20,561 nt of DNA from Acidaminococcus fermentans (GTDB taxonomy: Bacteria; Bacillota_C; Negativicutes; Acidaminococcales; Acidaminococcaceae): assembly GCA_004555735.1 (NCBI GenBank), contig SFHH01000014.1, positions 1-20,561 on the forward strand, read 5' to 3'. Each line of letters opens with the position of its first letter. The first letter of the stretch is position 1. Under the pieces are notes generated by a model. It saw nothing but the letters and a program-made list of their open reading frames with translations, did no database searches and was not told the origin of the DNA. Shown here piece by piece: positions 1 to 7,801 of the stretch. Both the position numbers and the translations under genes were made by a program.

Positions 1-22
1 AATGTATAAAGGCGGTTTGAAT

Positions 23-148
23 ATGACTCTTTCCACTATGAACTGGGGAACTGCATATGGCTTCTACTTTACCCAGAGCTATTATTTTAGCTTTGGTTAT
101 TTTGGTTGCCATGAACTGCATGCTTGTCCAGCCGTGAAGAGAGACTGA
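23..148 (+). CDS. Aromatic-rich leader peptide of the aro operon attenuator
   Basis: A 41-codon frame encodes a peptide with Trp8, Tyr12, Phe14, Tyr15, Phe16, Tyr20, Tyr21, Phe22, Phe24, Tyr26 and Phe27, which is 11 aromatic residues in a 20-residue stretch. It ends at TGA 146-148, about 35 nt before a terminator hairpin, with aroF directly downstream. Leader peptides rich in the end-product amino acids are the sensing part of ribosome-mediated attenuators such as those of E. coli pheA and trp. The start at 23 is chosen because AAAGGCGG (8-15) lies 7 nt upstream. An in-frame ATG at 2-4 is an alternative whose ribosome site would be outside the window, and ATG 38 is also in frame. Codons for Tyr and Phe are clustered at 56-103, where a stalled ribosome would leave the downstream RNA free to refold. 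The peptide itself probably has no other function. Confidence 0.8.
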   Translation: MTLSTMNWGTAYGFYFTQSYYFSFGYFGCHELHACPAVKRD

Positions 149-150
149 TG

Positions 151-180
151 CTCCGGATCTCCGGAGGTTCCCATTGAACC
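151..180 (+). promoter_or_regulatory. Two adjacent hairpins between leader peptide and terminator
   Basis: CTCCGG (151-156) pairs perfectly with CCGGAG (161-166) around a 4-nt loop, and GGTTC (166-170) pairs with GAACC (176-180) around CCATT. A ribosome at the leader stop codon (146-148) would cover the first hairpin. The second resembles an upstream segment, GGTTGCCATGAAC (104-116), so alternative pairings are possible. I could not identify by hand a long antiterminator that sequesters the 5' arm of the terminator. The role as an attenuator switch is inferred. Confidence 0.5.
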
Positions 181-182
181 GT

Positions 183-213
183 AAAGCAGACTCCTTGCGA
201 GTCTGCTTTTTTT
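183..213 (+). terminator. Rho-independent terminator (attenuator) upstream of aroF
   Basis: AAAGCAGACTC (183-193) pairs perfectly over 11 bp with GAGTCTGCTTT (199-209), with a 5-nt loop and a run of seven T (207-213). It lies between the aromatic leader peptide and aroF, so it should end transcription when charged aromatic tRNAs are plentiful. Confidence 0.88.
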
Positions 214-270
214 GTGCAGAGGGCTTTTGTAAAAGTAGAATGGTAGGAAAGAAGAACAGGAGGAAACAAC

Positions 271-1284
271 ATGATTATCGTAATGAAGAAAGGTGCACCC
301 AAGGAAGCTTCTGAAAAACTGAGAAAGAGCCTGGAACAGAGAGGCTTCACCATCCATGACAGCATCGGGGAAAACCAGGAAGTCCTGGGCATCGTAGGGG
401 ATACCAGTATCCTGGATCCGGAAGATTTCATGGTGAATGAATGGGTGGACAAGGCCATGCGGGTCCAGGAACCTTTTAAACGGGCCAACCGGATGTTTCA
501 TCCGGATGATTCCATCATCGACGTCAGCGGGGTAAAAGTGGGCGGCAAAAAGCTGGTGGTTATCGCCGGTCCTTGTTCGGTGGAAGGCCAGCAGCAGATG
601 GATACCATTGCCGCATCCGTGAAAAAGAGCGGAGCAGACATGCTCCGGGGCGGGGCGTTCAAACCTCGTACTTCTCCTTACTCATTCCAGGGGCTGGGGG
701 ACAAGGGTCTGGATCTTATCCGGCAGGCAGGGGCTGCCAATCATCTGCCCATTGTGACGGAAATCATGTCCGCAGCTAAAATCGATGAATTTGTGGAAAA
801 AGTAGATTTGATCCAGGTGGGAGCCAGGAACATGCAGAACTTTACCCTGCTCAAAGAACTGGGGAAACTGAAGAAGCCCATCCTCCTGAAACGGGGAATG
901 TCCGCTACCATCGAGGAATGGCTCATGAGCGCGGAATACATCATGTCGGAAGGCAATGAGAACGTGATTCTCTGCGAAAGGGGCATCCGGACCTTTGAAA
1001 CCTATACCCGGAATACCCTGGATCTTTCTGCCGTACAGGCGGTGAAGCGGCTGAGCCATCTGCCAGTGATCGTGGATCCCAGCCATGCCACCGGAAAAGC
1101 CTGGATGGTGCCTACCATGTCCAAGGCGGCCATTGCAGCAGGAGCGGACGGCCTGATCATCGAAACGCACAACGATCCCCAGCATGCTTGGTGCGATGGG
1201 GCCCAGAGCCTGTCCCTGCCGGCTTTTGAGAAGCTGATACAGGACCTGCGGATCCTGGCACCGGCTGTGGGACGGGAACTGTAA
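271..1284 (+). CDS. aroF: 3-deoxy-7-phosphoheptulonate (DAHP) synthase, type I beta with N-terminal ferredoxin-like domain
   Basis: It condenses phosphoenolpyruvate and erythrose 4-phosphate to DAHP, the first step of the shikimate pathway. The 337-residue protein has an N-terminal ferredoxin-like domain (about 1-70, starting MIIVMKKGAP) and a TIM-barrel catalytic domain. Visible motifs are GPCSVEG (100-106), GGAFKPRTSPYSFQG (127-141), LLKRG (205-209), ERGIRTFETYTRNTLD (236-251) and DPSHATGK (269-276). Cys102, His272, Glu298 and Asp309 fall where the metal ligands of this family lie. In the Thermotoga enzyme the ferredoxin-like domain mediates feedback inhibition by Tyr and Phe, so the same is likely here. 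AGGAGG (258-263) sits 7 nt before the ATG. It is the first structural gene after the attenuator and is followed 25 nt later by tyrA. No chorismate mutase domain is fused to it. Confidence 0.95.
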   Translation: MIIVMKKGAPKEASEKLRKSLEQRGFTIHDSIGENQEVLGIVGDTSILDPEDFMVNEWVDKAMRVQEPFKRANRMFHPDDSIIDVSGVKVGGKKLVVIAGPCSVEGQQQMDTIAASVKKSGADMLRGGAFKPRTSPYSFQGLGDKGLDLIRQAGAANHLPIVTEIMSAAKIDEFVEKVDLIQVGARNMQNFTLLKELGKLKKPILLKRGMSATIEEWLMSAEYIMSEGNENVILCERGIRTFETYTRNTLDLSAVQAVKRLSHLPVIVDPSHATGKAWMVPTMSKAAIAAGADGLIIETHNDPQHAWCDGAQSLSLPAFEKLIQDLRILAPAVGREL

Positions 1285-1309
1285 AGACAGAAACGGGAAG
1301 GAAATGGCA

Positions 1310-2182
1310 ATGAAGAAATTGCAGAATACGGTAGTTGCGATTGTGGGGCTGGGTCTGATCGGCGGGTCTTACGCCAAGGCCCTGAAGAGCCAGAAGGTGA
1401 AGCGGATCATCGGGATGGATCGGAACCATATCGTCTCTCTCATGGCGAAGGATGAAGGCTATGTGACGGAACTGGCGGACGGGGAGCCGGAACGCCTCCG
1501 GGAAGCGGATGTGATCATCTGCTGCATGTACCCCAGTGCCTTTGTCCCTTTTGTTCGGGAACATGTCCAGTATTTCAAGCCGGATGTGCTCCTTACCGAT
1601 GTGATGGGAATCAAAGGGAGCATCCCGGACCAGGTGGATGCCCTCCTGGGACCGGATATGGATTTCGTCCCCACCCATCCTATGGCGGGACGGGAAGGCA
1701 AGGGTTACAGCCAGAGCACTTCCCAGATTTTCCAGGGGGCCAATTTTATTCTGATCCGCCGGGCGAACAACCTGCCGGACCATGAAGCTTGGCTCCGGAA
1801 TATGGCCTATGAGCTGGGCTGTGCCCGGGTGGTGGAACTGACCGTGGAAGAGCATGACAGCATCATTGCCTATACCAGCGATCTGCCCCATGTGATGGCG
1901 GTTTCCTTGATCAACAGCGATTCCATGCAGGAAAATACCAAGTACTTTGTGGCCGGCTCCTTCCGGGATGCTACCCGGGTGGCGGATATCAATGCGGCCC
2001 TGTGGAGCGATCTTTTTCTCCTGAACAAAGGACCGGTGCTCCGGGAAATCAACAAATTGGAAATGCAGCTGGAGCACTGGAAAAGCGCCCTCCAGCAGGA
2101 TGATCGGGAAGAACTGGAACAGATGATGGAGCAGGCCAAAAAGAAAAGAAGGGACATGTTCTATGGAAAAAATCTTCGTTGA
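1310..2182 (+). CDS. tyrA: Prephenate dehydrogenase
   Basis: It oxidatively decarboxylates prephenate (or arogenate) to the tyrosine precursor using NAD(P)+. The N-terminal Rossmann fold shows VGLGLIGGS (GxGxxG at residues 13-18). THPMAGREGKGY and DLPHVMAVSL are family motifs around the prephenate site. The protein is about 290 residues, the usual size of a monofunctional TyrA, with neither a chorismate mutase nor an ACT domain. I prefer ATG 1310 because GGGAAGG (1295-1301) is 8 nt upstream; ATG 1304, two codons earlier, would be only 2 nt from that site. The 3' end overlaps aroB by 20 nt, indicating translational coupling. Cofactor preference and prephenate versus arogenate specificity cannot be told from the sequence. 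Confidence 0.92.
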   Translation: MKKLQNTVVAIVGLGLIGGSYAKALKSQKVKRIIGMDRNHIVSLMAKDEGYVTELADGEPERLREADVIICCMYPSAFVPFVREHVQYFKPDVLLTDVMGIKGSIPDQVDALLGPDMDFVPTHPMAGREGKGYSQSTSQIFQGANFILIRRANNLPDHEAWLRNMAYELGCARVVELTVEEHDSIIAYTSDLPHVMAVSLINSDSMQENTKYFVAGSFRDATRVADINAALWSDLFLLNKGPVLREINKLEMQLEHWKSALQQDDREELEQMMEQAKKKRRDMFYGKNLR

Positions 2183-3227
2183 TCTGGGAGAAAAATCCTA
2201 TACCATTGAAATCGCCGTCCATTCCTGGGCTGCCATGGGAAAAAAGGTCCGGGACCTGTCCAAGGCGGATAAGGTGGCCATCCTTACAGACCGGACCGTT
2301 GACGGACTCTATGGAGACAGCCTGGAACAGCAGCTCCGGAAGCAAGGGTTTTCTGTACGCCGGCTGGTGATGGAAGCGGGGGAAGACCACAAGAACCTGG
2401 AAACCTTCGGCCGCATGGTCCGCTCCTGTGCCGATTTCGGCATGACTCGCAGCGACCTGGTGATCACTTTGGGCGGCGGTGTCCCAGGTGACTTGGGCGG
2501 TTTTGTGGCTGCCAGCTTCCTCCGGGGAGTGGACTTCATCCAGATTCCCACGACGCTCCTGGCCCAGATCGACAGCAGTGTAGGGGGCAAGGTGGCTGTG
2601 GACCTGCCAGAAGGGAAGAACCTGGTAGGTGCCTTCTATCAGCCCAAAGGGGTCCTGATGGATCCAGAACTCCTCCGAAGCCTGGACCGGCGGTATCTCC
2701 ATGATGGCTTGGCAGAAGTGATCAAATGTGCCGCTTTCGGCGATTCGGACCTGTTTGCCCGGCTGGAGCAGTTCCAGGGGGATGAAGATATCCTGGCCCA
2801 TGCTGCCGAGATCAGCGCGGCCTGCTGCCGATTGAAGGTGAAGGTGGTGGAGGAAGACGAACGGGACGTGGGAGCCCGGATGGTGCTGAACTTCGGCCAT
2901 ACCATCGGCCACGCCGTGGAACGGTACTACCATTATGAAAAATATACCCATGGGGAAGGGGTGGCCATCGGCATGGTGCGGCTGACCCGGAATACAGAAA
3001 AAATGGGCTTGACCAAACCAGGTACGGCGGACCGGATCCAGCATCTGCTGGAAAGATACCGGATCCCCACAGAAGACCCCATCCGTGACCAGGATGTGCT
3101 GGCAGGGATCGCTATGGACAAAAAGAAACGGGGGAACCAGATTACGTTGATCATTGTCCCGGAAATCGGGAAAAGCCTGTTGAAGAAAGTGGCTTTTGCG
3201 GATCTGGAACCCTATGTGAAAGGATGA
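2163..3227 (+). CDS. aroB: 3-dehydroquinate synthase
   Basis: It converts DAHP to 3-dehydroquinate, the second shikimate step, using NAD+ and a divalent metal. The 354 residues match the family length. GGGVPGD (104-110) belongs to the nucleotide-binding site, followed by FIQIPTTLLAQIDSSVGGK (125-143) with Lys143. The expected zinc ligands are Glu185 (in AEVIK), His246 (in NFGHTIGHA) and His263 (in HGEGVAIGM), with His250 as the likely catalytic histidine. The start lies inside the end of tyrA, with AGAAGGGA about 10 nt upstream. aroA follows after 4 nt. Confidence 0.96.
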   Translation: MEKIFVDLGEKSYTIEIAVHSWAAMGKKVRDLSKADKVAILTDRTVDGLYGDSLEQQLRKQGFSVRRLVMEAGEDHKNLETFGRMVRSCADFGMTRSDLVITLGGGVPGDLGGFVAASFLRGVDFIQIPTTLLAQIDSSVGGKVAVDLPEGKNLVGAFYQPKGVLMDPELLRSLDRRYLHDGLAEVIKCAAFGDSDLFARLEQFQGDEDILAHAAEISAACCRLKVKVVEEDERDVGARMVLNFGHTIGHAVERYYHYEKYTHGEGVAIGMVRLTRNTEKMGLTKPGTADRIQHLLERYRIPTEDPIRDQDVLAGIAMDKKKRGNQITLIIVPEIGKSLLKKVAFADLEPYVKG

Positions 3228-3231
3228 GATC

Positions 3232-4524
3232 ATGACCACGTTGCGCATTGAGCCGGGCTCCCTCACCGGGACTCTCCGGGTACCTTCTTCCAAAAGCATG
3301 GGGCACCGGGCCCTGATCTGTGCAGCCCTGGCACAGGGGAAGAGCCAAGTGGAAGAAGTCAGCCTCAGCAAGGATATCCTGGCAACCTGTGACTGCCTCC
3401 GGCAGCTGGGGGCGGGGATCACTTCTCAAAAGGAAACAGACGGCCGTACCGGTTTTACGGTGGAAGGATGCCGGCCCCGCCAGGCGGGGAAGACCCTGGA
3501 CTGTGGAGAATCCGGGTCCACGCTCCGTTTCCTGATCCCTCTGGCGGCGGTCTGCGGGGAAACTTTCACTTTCATTGGGGCCGGGAAGCTGGGCAGTCGT
3601 CCTTTGGATCCCTATGAAGCTATCTTCCGGGAACAAGGTCTGCTGTTCCAAAAGGGAAGTGAGATGGAAAATTTCCCTTTGAAGATCCAGGGACCGCTCC
3701 GGCCGGGGCATTTCACTTTACCTGGCGATGTGAGCAGTCAGTTTATCAGCGGGCTGCTCTTTGCCCTGCCCTTGCTGGACGGGGAGTCCACTCTGGAAAT
3801 CACCGGGAAGCTGGAAAGCCAGAGCTATATCGCCTTGACCCTTTCCGCTTTGCAAAAGTATGGCATCCGGATCGAACACAATCATTATCGGCACTATCGG
3901 ATCCCTGGGAACCAGCAGTACCAGCCCCGGCAGGGCGCCGTAGAAGGGGATTATTCCCAGGCGGCCTTCTGGCTTACAGCCGGGATGCTGGGCCGGACCA
4001 TCGACTTATTGGGGATGGATCCCGATTCCCTCCAGGGGGACAAGGCCATCATCCCCATCCTCCAGAAAATGGGTGGACAGGTGGTCTTTGAAGGAGAAAA
4101 ACTGGTGAGCCGGCCGGCGGTACCACTGGGGACCACCATCGACGGGGGAGACTGTCCGGATATCATCCCGGTCTTGACTGTGGCAGCAGCTCTCAGCCAG
4201 GGCCATACGGAAATCATCCACGCCGAACGGCTGCGACTGAAGGAATGTGACCGGCTGAAAGCCATGACCACAGAATTAAATAAACTGGGCGCCAAGATCA
4301 CGGAACGGCCGGACGGCCTTTCTATCGACGGAGTGGAAGAACTCAATGGCGGCACTGTGGATTGCTGGAATGACCACAGGATCGCCATGAGCCTGGCGGT
4401 GGCCAGCATCTTTTGCAGGGAACCGCTGACCTTGGTGGGGGCTGAGTGTGTGGCCAAATCGTATCCGGAGTTCTGGCAGGATTTCGCAGCGTTAGGAGGA
4501 CATTATGAGCAGTGTGATGGGTGA
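3232..4524 (+). CDS. aroA: 3-phosphoshikimate 1-carboxyvinyltransferase (EPSP synthase)
   Basis: It transfers the enolpyruvyl group of PEP to shikimate 3-phosphate. The 430-residue protein shows the phosphate and substrate motif SSKSMGHRALI with Lys21 and Arg26, the PEP-binding loop CGESGSTLRF (91-100), GDVSSQFISGLL, DGGDCPDIIPVLTV with the catalytic Asp, RLKECDRLKAM, and NDHRIAM near the C-terminus. The PEP loop reads GESGSTLRF rather than the GNAGTAMRP of E. coli-type enzymes. AAAGGA at the end of aroB serves as ribosome site. The 3' end overlaps aroC by 20 nt. Confidence 0.95.
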   Translation: MTTLRIEPGSLTGTLRVPSSKSMGHRALICAALAQGKSQVEEVSLSKDILATCDCLRQLGAGITSQKETDGRTGFTVEGCRPRQAGKTLDCGESGSTLRFLIPLAAVCGETFTFIGAGKLGSRPLDPYEAIFREQGLLFQKGSEMENFPLKIQGPLRPGHFTLPGDVSSQFISGLLFALPLLDGESTLEITGKLESQSYIALTLSALQKYGIRIEHNHYRHYRIPGNQQYQPRQGAVEGDYSQAAFWLTAGMLGRTIDLLGMDPDSLQGDKAIIPILQKMGGQVVFEGEKLVSRPAVPLGTTIDGGDCPDIIPVLTVAAALSQGHTEIIHAERLRLKECDRLKAMTTELNKLGAKITERPDGLSIDGVEELNGGTVDCWNDHRIAMSLAVASIFCREPLTLVGAECVAKSYPEFWQDFAALGGHYEQCDG

Positions 4525-5593
4525 GCAGATCAAGCTGACCATTTTTGGAGAGTCCCATGGACCTTCCATCGGGGTAGTGATCGACGGGCTGCCGGCAGGC
4601 ATCGAACTGGATCAGGAAGCTATCGCCCGGGAAATGAAACGGCGGGCTCCTGGCAACAGCAAGCTGGCTACCCCCCGGAAGGAAAGCGACAGTGTCAGCA
4701 TCGAAAGCGGTTTCTTCAACGGCCGGACTACCGGCATGGCCCTTTGTGTCCGGATCCCCAACAGCAATGCCCATTCCAAAGATTACAGCAAGATGAAAGA
4801 AATCATGCGGCCGGGCCATGGGGATTATCCTGGCTATGTGAAGTTCCACGGCTGCAATGACTATCGGGGTGGGGGCAGTTTTTCCGGCCGGCTGACGGCT
4901 CCTCTGGTCTTTGCCGGTGCCGTGGCTAAACAGCTGCTGGCGGCCAGAGGTGTGACAGTAGGGGCGCATGTAGCCATGCTGGCAGGAGTCCGGGACCAGA
5001 AATTCAACCCTCTGGGAGAAACAGCGGAGATTCTGCGGGCCATGGGGGACGAGACTTTGCCGGTGTTGGACCCTTCCGTCCGGGAAACCATGGCGTTTCG
5101 GATCACGGAAGCCCAGAAAGAAAAAGATTCCGTCGGCGGCACCATCGAGTGCATGGCCATCGGCCTGCCGGTGGGCCTGGGGGAACCCTATTTCGATTCT
5201 GTGGAAAGCCGGCTGAGCCATGCCCTGTTCTCCGTCCCGGCGGTGAAAGGCATCGCTTTCGGAGATGGATTCGGCCTGGCGGAAATGCGGGGCAGTGAGG
5301 CCAATGATCCTATGGCCTATCAGGACGGGAAAGTGGTCTGCACCACCAACCATAACGGCGGCGTCACCGGGGGAATCACCAATGGGATGCCTCTGCTGTT
5401 CACGGTGGCCATCAAACCCACCCCTTCCATCGGCAAGACCCAGCACACGGTGAATGTGGTCACAGGGGAAGATACCACCCTGGAAGTCACCGGCCGTCAC
5501 GATCCCTGCATCCTGCCCCGGGCCGTCCCGGTGATCGAAGCTGTGACGGCTTGGACCCTGCTGGATCTGTTCCTGTTAGCAGAACGGAGGTAA
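4505..5593 (+). CDS. aroC: Chorismate synthase
   Basis: It eliminates phosphate from EPSP to give chorismate, with reduced FMN as catalyst. The N-terminus carries FGESHG (14-19) with His18, followed by RRAPGNSKLATPRKESD. RPGHGDYPGY (family RPGHADY) holds the second conserved His, and GGGSFSGRLTAP, HNGGVTGGITNGMP and GRHDPCILPRAVPV complete the family signature. The length of 362 residues is normal. AGGAGG (4494-4499) lies 5 nt before ATG 4505; ATG 4517 is a weaker alternative. No NAD(P)H:flavin reductase domain is present, so reduced FMN must be supplied by another enzyme. pheA follows after 3 nt. Confidence 0.96.
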   Translation: MSSVMGEQIKLTIFGESHGPSIGVVIDGLPAGIELDQEAIAREMKRRAPGNSKLATPRKESDSVSIESGFFNGRTTGMALCVRIPNSNAHSKDYSKMKEIMRPGHGDYPGYVKFHGCNDYRGGGSFSGRLTAPLVFAGAVAKQLLAARGVTVGAHVAMLAGVRDQKFNPLGETAEILRAMGDETLPVLDPSVRETMAFRITEAQKEKDSVGGTIECMAIGLPVGLGEPYFDSVESRLSHALFSVPAVKGIAFGDGFGLAEMRGSEANDPMAYQDGKVVCTTNHNGGVTGGITNGMPLLFTVAIKPTPSIGKTQHTVNVVTGEDTTLEVTGRHDPCILPRAVPVIEAVTAWTLLDLFLLAERR

Positions 5594-5596
5594 ATC

Positions 5597-6451
5597 ATGG
5601 CTGAAGAAACCATTCCTGTGGGGTATCAGGGGGTGCCAGGGGCCTACAGCCATCTGGCCCTCCGGATGTATTTTGCTGGAAAACCGGTAGAAGCCAAGAA
5701 CTTCATGCTGTTCGAAGATGTGATCCAGGCCGTGATGGATGGAAAAGTCCGGTATGGAGTGCTGCCCATCGAGAATTCGTCCACGGGAGGGATCACCGAT
5801 GTGTACGACTTGGTCCGGCGGTATGGGGCTTCCATCGTGGGAGAAAAAATCGTCAAGGTGGAACACTGCCTCCTGGCCTGTCCAGGATCTAAACTGGAAG
5901 GAATCACAGAAGTCTATTCCCATCCCCAAGGGTTTTCCCAGTGCCAGGTGTTCTTCAAGGAACATCCTGCCATGCGGCAGTTCAATTATTTCAATACGGC
6001 TAAGGCGGCGGAACTGGTGGCCCAGAAAAAAGACCCCCATATGGCGGCTGTAGCCGGCGCCCAGGCGGCCGAACAGTATGGGCTGGTGATCCTGGCCCGG
6101 GGCATCAACACCAACCAGAGCAATTATACACGGTTCATCATCATCAGCCAGCATCGGGAACTGCTTCCGGAAGCCGATAAGATCACCCTGATCGTCAGCC
6201 TGAAGCATCAGCCCGGATCCCTGTACCGGGTCCTGTCCCACTTTGCCCGGCATCAGATCAATATGACCAATATCGAATCCCGGCCCATACCGGGACGGCC
6301 CTGGGAATATTACTTCCACATCGACATCACCGGCCATCTGACGGATCCGGCGGTGCAGAAAGCCCTGGGAGATCTGCCGGAAGACACTACAGAATGCAAG
6401 ATCCTGGGGAACTATCCGGCAGACCATAGAAAGGATGAAAAAGAATCATGA
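5597..6451 (+). CDS. pheA: Prephenate dehydratase with C-terminal ACT domain
   Basis: It converts prephenate to phenylpyruvate, the phenylalanine precursor. The catalytic part (about 8-190) shows YQGVPGAYSHLA, GVLPIENSSTGGI and the TRF motif (178-180) that is essential in the family. The C-terminal ACT domain (about 196-275) carries QPGSLYRVL and ESRP (227-230), the equivalents of the GALV and ESRP motifs that bind the phenylalanine inhibitor. At 284 residues it is monofunctional: there is no AroQ chorismate mutase domain at the N-terminus. GGAGG at the end of aroC is its ribosome site. The stop overlaps the aroE start (ATGA). Confidence 0.95.
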   Translation: MAEETIPVGYQGVPGAYSHLALRMYFAGKPVEAKNFMLFEDVIQAVMDGKVRYGVLPIENSSTGGITDVYDLVRRYGASIVGEKIVKVEHCLLACPGSKLEGITEVYSHPQGFSQCQVFFKEHPAMRQFNYFNTAKAAELVAQKKDPHMAAVAGAQAAEQYGLVILARGINTNQSNYTRFIIISQHRELLPEADKITLIVSLKHQPGSLYRVLSHFARHQINMTNIESRPIPGRPWEYYFHIDITGHLTDPAVQKALGDLPEDTTECKILGNYPADHRKDEKES

Positions 6452-7281
6452 AATTTGGATTATTGGGAAGGGTGCTGGGACATAGCCTGTCGCCCCAGAT
6501 CCACCAGGCGGTCTTCCGGGCCCTGGGCACAGAGGATACCTATGGACTCTTGGAACGGGAACCGGAAGAGGTGGTTTCTTTTGTCCGGGATAATCCGGAG
6601 GGGCTCCGGGGCAGCAATGTGACCATTCCCTATAAGGAAACGGTGATTCCCTATCTGACGGCTATTGCAGGCGAAGCTGAAAAGATCGGGGCGGTGAATA
6701 CCCTGTCTTTCACTCCCGAAGGGGTGAAGGGGTACAATACAGACTATCTGGGCTTCGACCGGATGCTCCAGGCGGCGGGAATCTCTCTGGAGGGAGCGGA
6801 AGTCACTGTCTTGGGGAATGGAGGGGCGGCTAAGGCAGTGCTGCAGGTATTGGCGGACCGCAGAGCGGCTTCCCTCCGGATACTGGTCCGGGACAAGGCA
6901 AAAGCGGAGAAGGCATTGGCACGTTTCCTGGCCCAGCGGCCGGATACCTTGCTGGAGACCTATGAAGAAGCCCTGGCCGGAAAAGCAGGGGGCCTGGTGA
7001 TCATCAACACTACCCCGGTGGGTATGTTCCCCAAAGTGGGAGCCAGCCCGGTGCCGGAAGATTTCACGGCCCGGTTCGCTGCGGCCGTGGATATTATCTA
7101 CAATCCGGGAGAGACCCGGTTCCTGGCGGATGCCCGGAAGGCGGGGGCACGGACCTGCAATGGGCTGTACATGCTGGTGGCCCAGGCGATAGCTTCCGAA
7201 GAAATCTGGCAGCAGAAAAAAATAGATCCGGATTTGATTCCGGAAATCATGAAACAACTGGAGGAAACATTCCATGGCTAA
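6448..7281 (+). CDS. aroE: Shikimate dehydrogenase
   Basis: It reduces 3-dehydroshikimate to shikimate, normally with NADPH. The N-terminal substrate domain shows LLGRVLGHSLSPQIHQ, NVTIPYK with catalytic Lys63, GAVNTL with Asn84, and GYNTDYLGF with catalytic Asp99. The C-terminal Rossmann domain has VLGNGGAAKA (121-130), NTTPVGMFP, and the conserved GLYMLVAQA end. The length of 277 residues is typical. The start overlaps the pheA stop by 4 nt and the end overlaps aroK by 8 nt, so translation is coupled along this part of the operon. Confidence 0.95.
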   Translation: MKFGLLGRVLGHSLSPQIHQAVFRALGTEDTYGLLEREPEEVVSFVRDNPEGLRGSNVTIPYKETVIPYLTAIAGEAEKIGAVNTLSFTPEGVKGYNTDYLGFDRMLQAAGISLEGAEVTVLGNGGAAKAVLQVLADRRAASLRILVRDKAKAEKALARFLAQRPDTLLETYEEALAGKAGGLVIINTTPVGMFPKVGASPVPEDFTARFAAAVDIIYNPGETRFLADARKAGARTCNGLYMLVAQAIASEEIWQQKKIDPDLIPEIMKQLEETFHG

Positions 7282-7774
7282 TATCGTACTCATCGGCATG
7301 CCCGGTGCCGGCAAGACCACCATCGGACGGAAACTGGGCAAAGCTCTGGGACGGCCGGTGCTGGATGCGGATGACAAAGTGGTGGAGCAGACCGGACGGA
7401 CCATCAAGGATTTGTTCCAGGAAGGGGAAGACGTGTTCCGCCAGGCTGAGACAGCTGCTGTGAAGACCCTGGCGGCTATGGACGGCATCATCATTTCCTG
7501 CGGAGGCGGGGTAGTGAAACGGCCGGAAAACATTGCTTTCCTCCAGGCAACGGGCAAGATCTTTTTCCTGAACCGGGACCTGGAAGCCATTGCCGGCTGT
7601 GTGGACAAAGTGACCCGGCCCCTGCTGAATTCTGCAGAAGACCGGCTCACCCAGCTGTACCGAGAACGGATGCCCCTTTATTTGAAATACGCCGATTACA
7701 CCATCCCCGTGGACGAAGATTTCGACAAGACCACGGAGTATATCGTTGAACTGGTGAAGAAGGAAAAAATTTAA
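7274..7774 (+). CDS. aroK: Shikimate kinase
   Basis: It phosphorylates shikimate at O3 with ATP. The P-loop GMPGAGKTT is at residues 8-16. DADDKV (31-36) holds the acidic substrate/Mg residues, Arg57 lies in EDVFRQAE, and CGGGVV holds the glycine-rich substrate loop (77-79). The lid arginine is probably in RPLL. The 166-residue length is normal. TGGAGGA lies about 8 nt upstream of the ATG. This is the last gene of the operon; a strong terminator follows 3 nt after its stop. Confidence 0.95.
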   Translation: MANIVLIGMPGAGKTTIGRKLGKALGRPVLDADDKVVEQTGRTIKDLFQEGEDVFRQAETAAVKTLAAMDGIIISCGGGVVKRPENIAFLQATGKIFFLNRDLEAIAGCVDKVTRPLLNSAEDRLTQLYRERMPLYLKYADYTIPVDEDFDKTTEYIVELVKKEKI

Positions 7775-7777
7775 AAA

Positions 7778-7801
7778 GGACTGTTGCTCACGCAACAGTC
7801 C
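7778..7801. terminator. Bidirectional terminator between aroK and the MscS-family gene
   Basis: GGACTGTTGC (7778-7787) pairs with GCAACAGTCC (7792-7801) over 10 bp with loop TCAC. Plus-strand transcripts run into CTTTTT and minus-strand transcripts into TTTTTAAATTTTT, so it can stop both converging genes. The stop codon of the minus-strand gene (7788-7790) lies in the loop. Confidence 0.9.

Noticed and set aside
1..270. T-box leader upstream of aroF
   Set aside because: No T-box sequence (AGGGTGGNACCGCG-like) or specifier-loop layout is visible; the aromatic-rich ORF plus terminator explains the region better.
2049..3422. A 457-codon minus-strand frame opposite aroB
   Set aside because: It spans three gene boundaries of the aro operon and has no family signature.
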